NCBI GenBank assembly: GCA_910580045.1
Contig: CAJTXF010000001.1
Coordinates: 4,549 to 68,548 of the forward strand
DNA from: an uncultured Eubacteriales bacterium
GTDB lineage: Bacteria > Bacillota > Clostridia > Oscillospirales > Acutalibacteraceae
Direction: 5' to 3'
Length of the DNA: 64,000 bases
Below, piece after piece: positions 40,118 to 48,991 of this stretch; the stretch's first letter is position 1, and every line of letters begins with the position of its first letter. Below the pieces are notes generated by a model that saw only the letters and a list, made by a program, of their open reading frames with translations, was not told where the DNA came from and made no database searches. The position numbers and the translations under genes are program-made.

Positions 40118-41035
40118 CTAACCCTCCCCGCTGGAATCTGTGCCGCTCTCCGCCGCGGACGAGGCCGCCTGGGAGGAACTGTCCTTTGAGGAAGCGTCAT
40201 CCTCCTCCGAGCTGGCCTTGCTGGGGCCCTTTTCGCGCAGAGTCGTGTACTGTTCCAGAGCGCCGTTCAGCTCGTTAATCATGTCCTTGCCTGTGACCAC
40301 CATTTCCACCCTGCGGTTCTTGCGCCGGTTTGCCTCCACATCATTGGGGGCCACCGGCCTGTGCTGGCCGAAGCCCTCGCTGACCAAACGCCCCGGGTCC
40401 AGTCCCGTCACCTTATCCTGGAGATAGGCGGTGACTCGGGCCGAGCGGGTAGCTGCCAGCATCCGGTCGCCTTCTGTGGTGTTGGCCTCTGTGGCGCTGG
40501 CCTGGGCTGTATGGCCCATGATGCGTATCTCATCAATATGCTCAGACGCCTGGCTCAGCATGGGGGCAAGGTCATCCAGCATCTTTTTGCCCTCTTCCCG
40601 CAGAACGTCGCTGTCCCCGTCAAAGAACACCGCGTCCGCGAAAGAGAGGAACACACCCCCGTCGCCCTTGGTGATTTCGATATTCTTGCCTGAATTTTCG
40701 ATGTATTCCTTCATCATCTGATACAGCTGCTCCATCGCTGCATCGGTTTCTTCCTGCTTCTTTTCCTTCTCTTCTTCCTCTTTGAGCTGGTCACCCATGT
40801 TCCCGTCCAATTCCGGGTCCTGTATAGGGCCGTCGTTGGAGCCAATATCCGGCGCAGTAGGTGAACTTACTGCATTTGGATTAAAACTCAGTGCCATTGC
40901 CTTAAACTTCTCCGTGTCAATGGTTGACATGGAGTAGAGCAGTACGAAAAAGCACAGCAACAGCGTAACCATGTCACCATAGGTGTCCATCCAGTTTGCG
41001 CCGCCGCCTTCTCCGCCTCCGCTTTTCTTTTTCAT
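40118..41035 (-). CDS. motB: Flagellar stator protein MotB
   Basis: MotB forms the ion-conducting stator with MotA and anchors to peptidoglycan. It has 305 residues. One membrane helix (about 20-38) carries the essential Asp in DTYGDMVTLLLCFFVLLYSM. A Glu/Lys-rich plug-linker follows (about 80-115). The OmpA-like domain (about 130-255) has RIMGHTAQASATEANTT and GFGQHRPVAPNDVEANRRKN. The Ser-rich tail is unusual. AGGAGG lies 12 bases before the ATG at 41035. It has its own promoter and long leader. Confidence 0.93.
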   Translation of the reverse strand: MKKKSGGGEGGGANWMDTYGDMVTLLLCFFVLLYSMSTIDTEKFKAMALSFNPNAVSSPTAPDIGSNDGPIQDPELDGNMGDQLKEEEEKEKKQEETDAAMEQLYQMMKEYIENSGKNIEITKGDGGVFLSFADAVFFDGDSDVLREEGKKMLDDLAPMLSQASEHIDEIRIMGHTAQASATEANTTEGDRMLAATRSARVTAYLQDKVTGLDPGRLVSEGFGQHRPVAPNDVEANRRKNRRVEMVVTGKDMINELNGALEQYTTLREKGPSKASSEEDDASSKDSSSQAASSAAESGTDSSGEG

Positions 41036-41086
41036 CTCAGCCAGACACCTCCTATCCATCGTCATTTTCAGCCTGTGCCGCCAATA

Positions 41087-41184
41087 CCGCTTCGCTGGAC
41101 ATGGGCGATTCGCTCACATGGGCAGTCTGCCCAGTCCGGCATAAGCAGCCCTCTTCAGGGGCATTGCCATGCCCAGCGAAGCGG
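41087..41184 (-). promoter_or_regulatory. Structured leader of motB
   Basis: CCGCTTCGCTGG (41087-41098) and CCAGCGAAGCGG (41173-41184) are exact 12-base complements enclosing smaller hairpins such as GGGCAGTCTGCCC near 41119. The structure lies between the motB promoter and its ribosome binding site, so it could limit readthrough or translation, or stabilise the mRNA. It matches no riboswitch family that I recognise. Confidence 0.6.
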
Positions 41185-41228
41185 CACTAGAACCCGGCCG
41201 CAGTGCAATCGAATTTATCAATCGTTTT

Positions 41229-41258
41229 ATTATATCAAATCATCGTCCTGTTCGTCAA
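41229..41258 (-). promoter_or_regulatory. Internal promoter between motA and motB
   Basis: Minus-strand TTGACG (41253-41258), 18-base spacer, TATAAT (41229-41234) with an extended -10 TG (TGATATAAT). It would transcribe motB, fliM and the export genes independently of the main promoter. Confidence 0.7.
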
Positions 41259-41308
41259 GTGTCCGGGGCATCTTTTGCAAGGAAAGATGCGGAAAAGACA
41301 AAACTGCC

Positions 41309-42124
41309 TTAGCCCTCTCCGCCGCCACCAGAGCCATCGCCCATCTTCTCGCGCTGCTTCTGGGCCACAAAGGTCAAGAGCTTTTCCCGCAGCATCTTGG
41401 GGTTTTCACCGGCCTGGATGCAGGTAATGCCCTCTACGATAATCATCTTGTTCAGCACCTCTTCGCTGTCCCGGATACGCAGGTTGTTGGCAACAGGGCC
41501 AAAAATCATATGGGCCAGGATACAGCCATACAGGGTGGTAATCAGGGCCACGCCCATGTCCTTGCCAATGGTGCTGGAGCCGCTGGTGGGATCCATGTTC
41601 TGCAGCATGTTGATAAGGCCCACCAGCGTGCCCACCATGCCGAAGGCCGGGGATACCGCCGAGGCTTTGTCATACATGGCTGCTGTGGAGTTGTGCCGGT
41701 CTGACATACACTCAATGTCATTCTCCAAAGTGGCGCGCACCCGGTCCGGGTCGTTGGCGTCCACAATCAGCATGATGGCCTGCTTGAAGAAGGGGTCCTC
41801 CTGCTCATTGGCCTTCTCTTCCAGGGCCAGAAGTCCATCTTTTCGGGCAATCTGCGCCAAATCCACCAGAGAGTTAATGATATTTTCCGGCTTCATCTTG
41901 GGGTTCTTCAGCATTATGGCAAAGTGCTTGGGCATGCCCAGGAAGGTCTTTAAGGGGAAGCTGGCCATAACAATGCCGATGGAGCAGCCGATAACAATCA
42001 TAACGCTGGCGCCGTCCACAAAGTTGCCCAGCTGCCCAAAGTTATAGGGTGGGAAACCGCCGGCCATGCCCAGCACGAACACGATGATGGCCAAAACCAG
42101 GCCAATGATATATCCTATGTTCAT
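41309..42124 (-). CDS. motA: Flagellar stator protein MotA
   Basis: MotA forms the proton- or sodium-conducting stator. It has 271 residues with four membrane segments (about 4-22, 35-52, 155-175, 190-208). The large cytoplasmic loop (about 60-150) has the usual conserved Arg and Glu residues (ARKDGLLALEEKA). FGMVGTLVGLINMLQNMD is the third-helix signature. It ends Gly/Glu-rich. The gap to flbD is 58 bases, and a 270-base gap with a promoter separates it from motB. Confidence 0.95.
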   Translation of the reverse strand: MNIGYIIGLVLAIIVFVLGMAGGFPPYNFGQLGNFVDGASVMIVIGCSIGIVMASFPLKTFLGMPKHFAIMLKNPKMKPENIINSLVDLAQIARKDGLLALEEKANEQEDPFFKQAIMLIVDANDPDRVRATLENDIECMSDRHNSTAAMYDKASAVSPAFGMVGTLVGLINMLQNMDPTSGSSTIGKDMGVALITTLYGCILAHMIFGPVANNLRIRDSEEVLNKMIIVEGITCIQAGENPKMLREKLLTFVAQKQREKMGDGSGGGGEG

Positions 42125-42182
42125 AGAACCTTCACCTTCATTTTGTTATTTCCGAACGGCTGGCGCAGCCAGCCAATGGCCT

Positions 42183-42446
42183 CTACCGTCTCAGCCCCGG
42201 CCGCTGGACAGAACCCCGCCCCGGGGTGGGTTTGGGGTCATCGTTCACGGCAATCATCCTGTGGATGTCCTGCACCTTGGCGTTATAGTCCGCGATGCGG
42301 CCCACAATGTCCTGCACGGACTCCTGCACCAGGTAGAAATCCCGGTTCATCATCACGATTTTGGTTTCGGGAATCAGCTCGATACACTCAATCTGCAGGT
42401 GGTTCACTAAGAATCGCTCGCCGCTGGTTTTTGTCAGCATAATCAT
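42183..42446 (-). CDS. flbD: Flagellar protein FlbD/SwrD family
   Basis: This is a small cytoplasmic protein of 87 residues. The N-terminal half (MIMLTKTSGERFLVNHLQIECIEL-type strand pattern, then TKIVMMNRDFYLVQESVQDI) is the FlbD family core; in Bacillus the homologue SwrD raises stator output. The C-terminal tail (about 60-87) is an extension rich in Pro, Arg and Gly. Its position after flgE and ahead of motA fits that role. Confidence 0.88.
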   Translation of the reverse strand: MIMLTKTSGERFLVNHLQIECIELIPETKIVMMNRDFYLVQESVQDIVGRIADYNAKVQDIHRMIAVNDDPKPTPGRGSVQRPGLRR

Positions 42447-42481
42447 ATCGCAGTCCTCCTTCTCCGCTTTCCCCGCCCATG

Positions 42482-42511
42482 GGGGAGGGGCTTCCGCTTG
42501 TGCCCCTCCCC
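42482..42511. repeat. GC-rich hairpin between flgE and flbD
   Basis: GGGGAGGGGC (42482-42491) pairs with GCCCCTCCCC (42502-42511). It may cause partial termination or mRNA processing between flgE and flbD; there is no U-run. Confidence 0.5.
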
Positions 42512-42566
42512 GCGCGGGGTAACTTACAAGTTCAAATGTTGCTCAATCACCAATCAAGCGCAGAAT

Positions 42567-43844
42567 TTAACGCTTCATGTTCACCAGTTCTTCCAGCATA
42601 CTGTCCGTCACGGTAACGATTCGGGTGTTGGCCTGATAGCCGCGCTGAATCATAATCATATTGCTGATTTCGCTGGCCAAATCTGTGCCGGAGCTCTCCA
42701 GGCCGCCGCTGATGCACTTGGTGCCGCCGGAGGACTCAATGGGAATTTCTCCGCCCTTCATACCGACAGGGTCGCCCGCATTCTGCGGGGGCACATAGAA
42801 GGGGCTCTCCGGGTCATTGCTGTTCTTTACAGAGTGCCCAATGGAGGTCAGGCGGATGTCGCCCGCGCCGTCCAGCGCCTGGTAGTAGTGGCCGTCCACA
42901 TGGGTCACGCCGTTGGGGTTCTCTACCTTGGCGATGGCGATAGCGCCCACCACAACGGCCTGGCCCTTAGTGGTGGTGCAGGTGATGCGGCCGGTATTCT
43001 CGTCAATGCTGATGCTGTCCCGGCCGATGGTCTTGACACCAGCGCCATCTATAATCTGTCCATAGGTAAGGCTGTCTGGGTCCTGGTCCCAGGTGGGATA
43101 TATGGCCTTGCCATTGTCGTCCTGCTTGGGCAGGCGGATAGGCGTGAGCACTGGGGCGGGAGAGAACTCGTCAATGACCTCAATCTCATATTTCCAGTTC
43201 GGATCCTTGCCAGTTCTGCTAACCTTAATGAGCTGGCCGTCTTTGTCAAGATAGTAGGGCTTATCTGCACTGTATTTATCTAAAATGTCTTTATCCGTTG
43301 GATCCCACACTTTTCCATCTATTGGCTCACCTTTATCATTCAGCAACTCGCCGCCATGCTTCATTTGCTCCGCATAAACAGGGTTCGCCACAGACAGATA
43401 GCCATAGATAACCTGGCCCTGGCCGTCCACCAGATAGCCCTGGGAGTCAATGTCAAAGTTGCCCAGACGGCTCAGGTACATATCCTTCAGCTCTTTGCCG
43501 CCTTCGCCGCCAAAGTAAGAGGTCTTGTCGCCCACAATGAAGAAGCCGTCGCCGTCTATCATCACGTCCATCGCGCGGCCTGTGGGGGTATAGTTCTTGG
43601 TGCTCATGTCCAAATCAATGGTGCCGATAGAAGCGCCGTATCCGTTCTGGGCGGGGTTTCTGCCGCCCACCTGGGTTGAGCCATTACTGCCGCCCCGCAC
43701 CGTGGTGTAGAGGGCCTCCAAAAACGTGTACCGGGTTGCCTTATAGGCATTGGTGTTCACGTTGGAGATGTTCTGGCCAATCACGTTCAGGGCGCTCATG
43801 TGCGCCTTCAAGCCGGATACGGCCGCATACATTGCTCCTGTCAT
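42567..43844 (-). CDS. flgE: Flagellar hook protein FlgE
   Basis: FlgE polymerises into the hook. It has 425 residues. The N-terminal rod motif LNVIGQNISNVNTNAYKATR (near residue 20) and the C-terminal ESSGTDLASEISNMIMIQRG-type coiled-coil are present, with VMIDGDGFFIVGDKTSYFG and GNFDIDSQGYLV in the core. The central variable part (about 170-280) is Asp/Lys-rich. RBS: GGAGCAGAAAG before the ATG. It follows the flagellar operon protein by about 75 bases. Confidence 0.95.
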   Translation of the reverse strand: MTGAMYAAVSGLKAHMSALNVIGQNISNVNTNAYKATRYTFLEALYTTVRGGSNGSTQVGGRNPAQNGYGASIGTIDLDMSTKNYTPTGRAMDVMIDGDGFFIVGDKTSYFGGEGGKELKDMYLSRLGNFDIDSQGYLVDGQGQVIYGYLSVANPVYAEQMKHGGELLNDKGEPIDGKVWDPTDKDILDKYSADKPYYLDKDGQLIKVSRTGKDPNWKYEIEVIDEFSPAPVLTPIRLPKQDDNGKAIYPTWDQDPDSLTYGQIIDGAGVKTIGRDSISIDENTGRITCTTTKGQAVVVGAIAIAKVENPNGVTHVDGHYYQALDGAGDIRLTSIGHSVKNSNDPESPFYVPPQNAGDPVGMKGGEIPIESSGGTKCISGGLESSGTDLASEISNMIMIQRGYQANTRIVTVTDSMLEELVNMKR

Positions 43845-43919
43845 TCTTTCTGCTCCTTTTCTGGCGCGCTGGGGCGGGCCATTCGGGCCCTGCCCCTCTG
43901 CCTCCTCTATGAGGTCCGG

Positions 43920-44360
43920 CTAGATAAGTACCGCGCCGTCAATGTTTGTAAAAATGTTCTCTTTCATCTCGTCCTGGCTCAGGGTGGTAATCACCCTGCC
44001 ATAGGGCACATTGATGATGAAAGCCTGGGTGGCGTTAAACGCCAAAATGTTCTTCGCGCCCTTTTCCTGGGCCTTTTCTACCGAGCCTGCCAGCTGCTCC
44101 ATCAGCGCGGGGGTCAGCTCGATGCCCCGCTCCTCCGCGCGGCTGATTGCGTGCTTGGAGAAGTTGATGCCGGGCTGCGCGGGCTCTGCCTGCGGTGGGA
44201 CGGGCGCCAGCGCGGGCGGAATCTGCGCCGCGTTCTGCTGGATGCTCTCCTGCCGCACCTGGCTTAAAATATCGCCAAAGCTGGAGTGAGAGGGCGCGCT
44301 GGGGGCTTGCTGATTCTGCTGGGGCAATACCTGCCCCAGGCCCTGCACGCAATCCATCAT
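43920..44360 (-). CDS. Flagellar operon protein (TIGR02530-like)
   Basis: This is a 146-residue cytoplasmic or secreted hook-assembly-related protein of unknown function, found between flgD and flgE in Firmicutes. The Gln/Pro/Ala-rich N-terminus (1-70) is variable. The C-terminal core has FSKHAISRAEERGIEL and TNIDGAVLI at the end, the family hallmarks. CGGAGG lies eight bases before the first of two tandem ATG codons. Confidence 0.85.
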   Translation of the reverse strand: MMDCVQGLGQVLPQQNQQAPSAPSHSSFGDILSQVRQESIQQNAAQIPPALAPVPPQAEPAQPGINFSKHAISRAEERGIELTPALMEQLAGSVEKAQEKGAKNILAFNATQAFIINVPYGRVITTLSQDEMKENIFTNIDGAVLI

Positions 44361-44378
44361 ATCCTTGACCTCCGTTCC

Positions 44379-44918
44379 TTAAACCTGCTGTTCCGGCTCA
44401 GTGGGAGTGCCGCCTTCTTCCGTGTCGTCCTTGTCTTCGTTCTCGTCGCCGCCGGGCTTCACATCGGTCTCCTTGTCAGGCAGACGGCCTACAGCCATAA
44501 TGTCGCTGAGATAGTAGCTGTCGTCCCCGATAAAAATCACCTGCTGGCCCTTCAGGGTGCCGGTGCCGGTCACGGTGCCCACAATCTCCTTGAGCTCTTT
44601 GCCTACATACTGGCCGATGGTCACTTCCTTGCCAACCAAAGAGGCCGCGTAGGTCAGCACAGTGGAGTCCTCCACCATGGTGTTCATGTTGGTCACTGCC
44701 TGCACCACAGACATCTGCACCATCTGGTTCATCATGTCGCTGGTAGAGGCCGCGTTGTCAATGTCCTGGTTCTGGAACATGGCCACCATCAAGAGCAGAA
44801 AGTCATCCATGTCCAGGGACTTGCCCGCATCCTTGTTGGTGCTGTTCTGGGCCTTTCTGTCCACCACGCCGGTATTGCCCACGCGGTTGGCCAAATCGCT
44901 CATTCCTGGTAATGGCAT
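44379..44918 (-). CDS. flgD: Hook assembly capping protein FlgD
   Basis: FlgD caps the growing hook. It has 179 residues. The conserved N-terminal stretch MDDFLLLMVAMFQNQDI followed by MNQMVQMSVVQAVTNMN is the family signature (here the usual Q-N-P-D is replaced by QNQDI). The C-terminal half is a shortened beta domain (GKEVTIGQYVGKEL) and an acidic tail. It lies between fliK and the flagellar operon protein. Confidence 0.93.
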   Translation of the reverse strand: MPLPGMSDLANRVGNTGVVDRKAQNSTNKDAGKSLDMDDFLLLMVAMFQNQDIDNAASTSDMMNQMVQMSVVQAVTNMNTMVEDSTVLTYAASLVGKEVTIGQYVGKELKEIVGTVTGTGTLKGQQVIFIGDDSYYLSDIMAVGRLPDKETDVKPGGDENEDKDDTEEGGTPTEPEQQV

Positions 44919-44970
44919 AGCATCTTACCACCTTTCATCGAAATTTTTCTCACTTCACCCTCAAATGCTG

Positions 44971-46146
44971 TCACTTGCCCACGCCGTCCAGCTCCACCAA
45001 GCCCAGCCGCAGCTGCTGCAGGAAGTCAGCCGGGTTGTTCTGCTGCTTCTGCTCCTGCTCCTTCTGCTTCTGGGGGTCGCGCTGCTGGTTGTGGCCGTCC
45101 GGGTTCAGGAACATATTGGCATTCTGCTGTTCCTGGGGCTGCTGGACCTGCACCTCCACCCGTTCCTGGGTGGCGTTCATCAGTACCTCCTGCAGGCCCG
45201 CGCTGTGCTGCTGCAGCAGGGCGGCGGTCTTCTCCGTGGCGGCGCTCATCACGATACTGATTGTACCGTCTCCGCTGCGGGTGATTTCCACCAGCACCTT
45301 GCCCAGATTGGCCGGGCTCAGCTGCACCTGCACCGTGGACTGTCCCTGCTGGATTGCCTGGATAATCTGGGTATTCAGCTGGTTCACCACATGGATGTTC
45401 TGAGGCTCCCGGGCCTCGTAGACCTCGCCCACCTTGGTGGGAGTGGCCACGTTCTGCCGGAACAGGGGCTGCGCTTCTGCATGTACCTCCTGAATCTCCC
45501 CGTCCTCCTCGGGCTTGCCGCCCTCAGCCTGGACAGGCAGCTCCTGGCCGGGAACAGTGTCCCGCTCCTGCACCTGGAACTCCGCCTGGCTCTGGGGCAG
45601 CTCGGGCGCGGCCTCCAAAACCACAGTTTGGCTCTCAGTCTGGCCTGTTGGCTGCTGAGTGGGCATCTCCTCCTGCACAGGCAGGTTCTGAACGTCTTCC
45701 CCTGTCTGGGGCAGGATTTCTTGGACCGCCTGAGGCAGGACCCGCTCCTCTGTGAGAGGCGTGCCGTCCACCCAAGTGATTATACCAGCCAGTTCAGAAT
45801 CCAGAACAGGGCCTTCCAGGCCGGAGACGGTCATTTTCTCACCCCCGGCAAGCTCAAGATCAAGAGGCACCACAGGCTGGGAGGTCACAAGAGCGGCCGC
45901 CACTTCCTGGCCCTCTGTGGTCTCCTGCTCTTTGGTGCCGGCCTCCTGGGTGTCTTTCTCTGTCTGCTTTTTGTTGGTCTTGTCCTGGGCGGTCTCCTCC
46001 TTGCGCTGGGGCTTGGCGGCTTGGCTCTGCTTAACAAGCATATCCTCAAACTCCGTCCCCTGGGCGCCGGAATCTCCGGGCAAAGTGGTCTGCACAGACT
46101 GGGTGATTTCCACTGCCAGTGCCTGGGCCATCAGATTGATATTCAT
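44971..46146 (-). CDS. fliK: Flagellar hook-length control protein FliK
   Basis: FliK measures hook length and triggers the FlhB specificity switch. It has 391 residues. The N-terminal and middle parts are Gln/Glu/Pro/Thr-rich and disordered. The C-terminal FliK core (about 265-350) has VQLSPANLGKVLVEITRSGD, then TAALLQQHSAGLQEVL. The tail is Gln-rich. AAAGGAGGTGG before the ATG at 46146 fixes the start; the in-frame upstream extension has no site. It follows the PHP gene by 23 bases. Confidence 0.93.
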   Translation of the reverse strand: MNINLMAQALAVEITQSVQTTLPGDSGAQGTEFEDMLVKQSQAAKPQRKEETAQDKTNKKQTEKDTQEAGTKEQETTEGQEVAAALVTSQPVVPLDLELAGGEKMTVSGLEGPVLDSELAGIITWVDGTPLTEERVLPQAVQEILPQTGEDVQNLPVQEEMPTQQPTGQTESQTVVLEAAPELPQSQAEFQVQERDTVPGQELPVQAEGGKPEEDGEIQEVHAEAQPLFRQNVATPTKVGEVYEAREPQNIHVVNQLNTQIIQAIQQGQSTVQVQLSPANLGKVLVEITRSGDGTISIVMSAATEKTAALLQQHSAGLQEVLMNATQERVEVQVQQPQEQQNANMFLNPDGHNQQRDPQKQKEQEQKQQNNPADFLQQLRLGLVELDGVGK

Positions 46147-46169
46147 GGTTTCCACCTCCTTTCCAAATA

Positions 46170-47060
46170 TTATGCTGTATATGCTGCCGGATGTCCGGCC
46201 TTGTTCTCTTTCTTGGCTTGAATCAGTCTTTTTACAACATCCGCGGCAATAAGCTGGCCGCCAATGGTCTGCTTCTGTTTGCTGAAAAAGCTCCCATGGT
46301 AGTCCGTGCCGCCGGTGATAAACAGGCCCCTGGCCTGGCACAGGGATATCAGCTCCCTTTGCAGGCCGAACCCATGAAGGGGATGAATGCACTCTATGCC
46401 CTCAATCCCCGTTTGCAGAACATCGTCCAAACTTGACCAAAAGGTATCCTGGCTGGCCCCATAGGCCTCATAGGGAATCTGCTCCCCTGGGTGGGCGAGC
46501 ACAGAAATCCCTGACGCTCCTTTTACAACCTGGAGCGCTTCCTCTAAACTTACAAACTCTATGCGGTTCGAGTCAAAATCATACTGTTTATAATATTTCG
46601 TCCCCTCCAGCAGTGTGCTGGTGACACCTGTGTCAAGCAGGTAGTTTAACAGCTTCCATCCTCCCCTGCCCTGGGGTATCTCATACTTGCGGTAATCACT
46701 TTCCGAAACGCCCGGCTCATCCTTCTCAATACATCTCAGCAGGGCAAGATTGTTCTCCTCCTGCACCTGCGTATTGTGGGCACACACATGCAGCAGCTGG
46801 GTATTCTGGGTGTCAACACCATATGCCAGCAAATGGTACTGCTTTCCCACATAAATCACGTCCAGCTCCACGCCGGTGATAATGTTCAGGCCCGGCTGGC
46901 CAGCCTCGTCCCACAAGGTCTCATAGGCAGCCAAACTGTTATGGTCCGTCACGGATATAAAACTGACATTATTGTCCTGGGCAAGACGCAGCACCTCGCT
47001 GACAGAATCACTTCCGTCAGACAGATTGGTGTGAATATGTAAATCCGCGAACTGCTTCAT
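46170..47060 (-). CDS. PHP-domain phosphoesterase inside the flagellar operon
   Basis: The product has 296 residues and a complete PHP metal site: ADLHIHTNLSDGSD (HxH near residue 7), SVTDHNS (His), TGVELDV (Glu), VLAHPGEQ (His near residue 196) and GGTDYHGSFF (DxH near residue 253). It resembles the TrpH/YciV group, which degrades short RNAs or nucleotides. It is co-directional with fliJ and fliK (gaps of 60 and 23 bases). Its base composition looks more AT-rich than its neighbours. PHP enzymes are not a standard part of flagellar operons, so insertion is likely. Confidence 0.88.
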   Translation of the reverse strand: MKQFADLHIHTNLSDGSDSVSEVLRLAQDNNVSFISVTDHNSLAAYETLWDEAGQPGLNIITGVELDVIYVGKQYHLLAYGVDTQNTQLLHVCAHNTQVQEENNLALLRCIEKDEPGVSESDYRKYEIPQGRGGWKLLNYLLDTGVTSTLLEGTKYYKQYDFDSNRIEFVSLEEALQVVKGASGISVLAHPGEQIPYEAYGASQDTFWSSLDDVLQTGIEGIECIHPLHGFGLQRELISLCQARGLFITGGTDYHGSFFSKQKQTIGGQLIAADVVKRLIQAKKENKAGHPAAYTA

Positions 47061-47120
47061 CTGTTCTCACTCCCAAGGGAACCCGCTTGGCTCCACAGCT
47101 TATCTCAAACAGGGATTCCC

Positions 47121-47579
47121 TTACAATTCCCCGTTCCGCACAGCGGCGGAACGGCGGGACATAACCAAATCATCAATCTCTTTCTCCTCGGCCTTGGCCA
47201 CAGCAGCATCGTATTCCCCGCGTTTGATGTCTTTCAGCTTTTCCAGAGACTGTGTCTCCTGCTTGGCCTCTACCAGCAGGCGGCGCTTTTCCTCCTCTGC
47301 CTTGCGCAGCTCCTTGAGCAGTCCGGTTTCCCGCTGCACCCGGCGCTCCAAAACCTCAATGCCGGTCTCATACTTCATGGAATCCGCAATGGTCAGGCCC
47401 TCAGCCTTTTTCTGCCGGTACTCCTCCTCACAGTCCACCCGGTTCTGGATGGCCTGCTCCAGCACGGTCTCCTGCCTGCGCACTGCCGCCAGAGCCGTTC
47501 CATGTTCCGCCAGCCGGATGTCCAGCATCTGGTTTTTATACCTGAGCACAGTATCCAGCTGGAAACGAAATTTTTTCAT
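47121..47579 (-). CDS. fliJ: Flagellar export chaperone FliJ
   Basis: FliJ is a coiled-coil protein that links the FliI ATPase to FlhA. It has 152 residues, almost entirely charged alpha helix. The start FRFQLDTVLRYKNQ and the two long antiparallel helices are typical. The ATG at 47579 follows a GGGAGG site; the longer in-frame extension has no such site. It lies 104 bases after fliI. Confidence 0.9.
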   Translation of the reverse strand: MKKFRFQLDTVLRYKNQMLDIRLAEHGTALAAVRRQETVLEQAIQNRVDCEEEYRQKKAEGLTIADSMKYETGIEVLERRVQRETGLLKELRKAEEEKRRLLVEAKQETQSLEKLKDIKRGEYDAAVAKAEEKEIDDLVMSRRSAAVRNGEL

Positions 47580-47683
47580 TGGCACCGCCTCCCTTACGCT
47601 TTCTATTCCATCACATTTCGTGGGTTTTCTTTCCAATACTACAGGGTATGGCAAATATCAAAAATGTTTCCTCGTGCCTTCCC

Positions 47684-48991
47684 CTACCTGCCGGAGAGGA
47701 TGCGGTTCATCTGCTCCAGGCACTGCTCGTAGGTAAAGACCTCTTGGGTGCCCTGCTTCAAAAACTCGTTTATCTTGTCAATCTTTGTCAGTGCGAAATC
47801 CAGCTTGGGGTTGCTTCCTGACTTATACGCGCCGATAGACACCAAGTCCGCGTTTTGGTTATATGTGCTCATAATGTCCCGCAGCCGGGAGGCCATCTGC
47901 TTGTGCCTGTCGTCCACCAGCTCCACCATCAGACGGGAGATGCTGGCTCCAATATCAATGGCCGGGTAGTGGTTGGCCGCAGCCAGGCCACGGCTGAGCA
48001 CAATATGGCCATCCAAAATCCCTCGGACCGTGTCCGCGATAGGCTCGTTGGTATCGTCTCCCTCTACCAAAACTGTGTAAATCCCGGTGATGGAGCCCTT
48101 CTTAAAGTTGCCGCTGCGCTCCAGGAGCTTTGGCAGCTCCGCGTAAATGGAGGGCGTATAGCCCCGGGACACCGGCGGTTCGCCGATGGCAAGTCCCACC
48201 TCCCGCTGGGCCATAGCGAAACGGGTGAGGGAGTCCATCATCAACAGCACATCCAGGCCTTGGTCCCGAAAGTACTCGGCAATGCCTGTGGCCACAGTGG
48301 GGCACTTTTTGCGGAGCATGGCAGGCTGGTCAGAAGTTGCCACCACCAGCACAGAGCGGGCCATACCCTCTGGCCCTAAATCCTTCTCCACAAACTCCAA
48401 GACCTCTCGGCCTCGCTCGCCCACCAGGGCAATCACGTTGATGTCAGCTTTCACATACTTCGCAATCATGCCCATCAGGGTGCTCTTGCCCACGCCGGAA
48501 CCCGCGAAGATTCCCATACGCTGGCCCTTGCCAATGGTCAGGAGGCTGTCGATAGCTTTCACGCCAAACTCCATCCGCTCCCGGATAGGCGGGCGGGTTA
48601 AGGGGTTGATGTAGCTGCTGCCCAAATAATATGTATCGCCCCCCTCAAAGGGGCCCTTATCGTCAATAGGCTGGCCCAGCGCGTTGATGATGCGGCCCTT
48701 GAGAAAGGGGCCCACCCGCAGCCGGAGCTGGTGGCCAGTGTTGCGCACGAAGTTGCCGGAGGAAATCCCCGTCATCTCCGCGTATGGCATCAGGAGCATC
48801 CGGTCGTTTTTGAAGCCAACCACTTCGGCTGGTATCTGCCCGCCGGACTCTCCGCTATATATACGGCATATATCGCCTACGGCAGCCCGGCCGCCGCTGG
48901 CCTCAATGGACATGCCCACGATATTCTCAATTTTGCCGGTATGGCCGATGGTCTCTGCCTGCCGGACCTGACGGATAATTTCCTCAAACAT
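47684..48991 (-). CDS. fliI: Flagellum-specific ATPase FliI
   Basis: FliI energises export. It has 435 residues. The F1-beta-like fold shows Walker A AGSGVGKSTLM (near residue 166), the catalytic GERGREVLEFV, Walker B LLMMDSLTRFAMAQREVGL, and GSITGIYTVLVEGDD. Its start overlaps the fliH stop region by eight bases, so it is translationally coupled to its regulator FliH. Confidence 0.97.
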   Translation of the reverse strand: MFEEIIRQVRQAETIGHTGKIENIVGMSIEASGGRAAVGDICRIYSGESGGQIPAEVVGFKNDRMLLMPYAEMTGISSGNFVRNTGHQLRLRVGPFLKGRIINALGQPIDDKGPFEGGDTYYLGSSYINPLTRPPIRERMEFGVKAIDSLLTIGKGQRMGIFAGSGVGKSTLMGMIAKYVKADINVIALVGERGREVLEFVEKDLGPEGMARSVLVVATSDQPAMLRKKCPTVATGIAEYFRDQGLDVLLMMDSLTRFAMAQREVGLAIGEPPVSRGYTPSIYAELPKLLERSGNFKKGSITGIYTVLVEGDDTNEPIADTVRGILDGHIVLSRGLAAANHYPAIDIGASISRLMVELVDDRHKQMASRLRDIMSTYNQNADLVSIGAYKSGSNPKLDFALTKIDKINEFLKQGTQEVFTYEQCLEQMNRILSGR

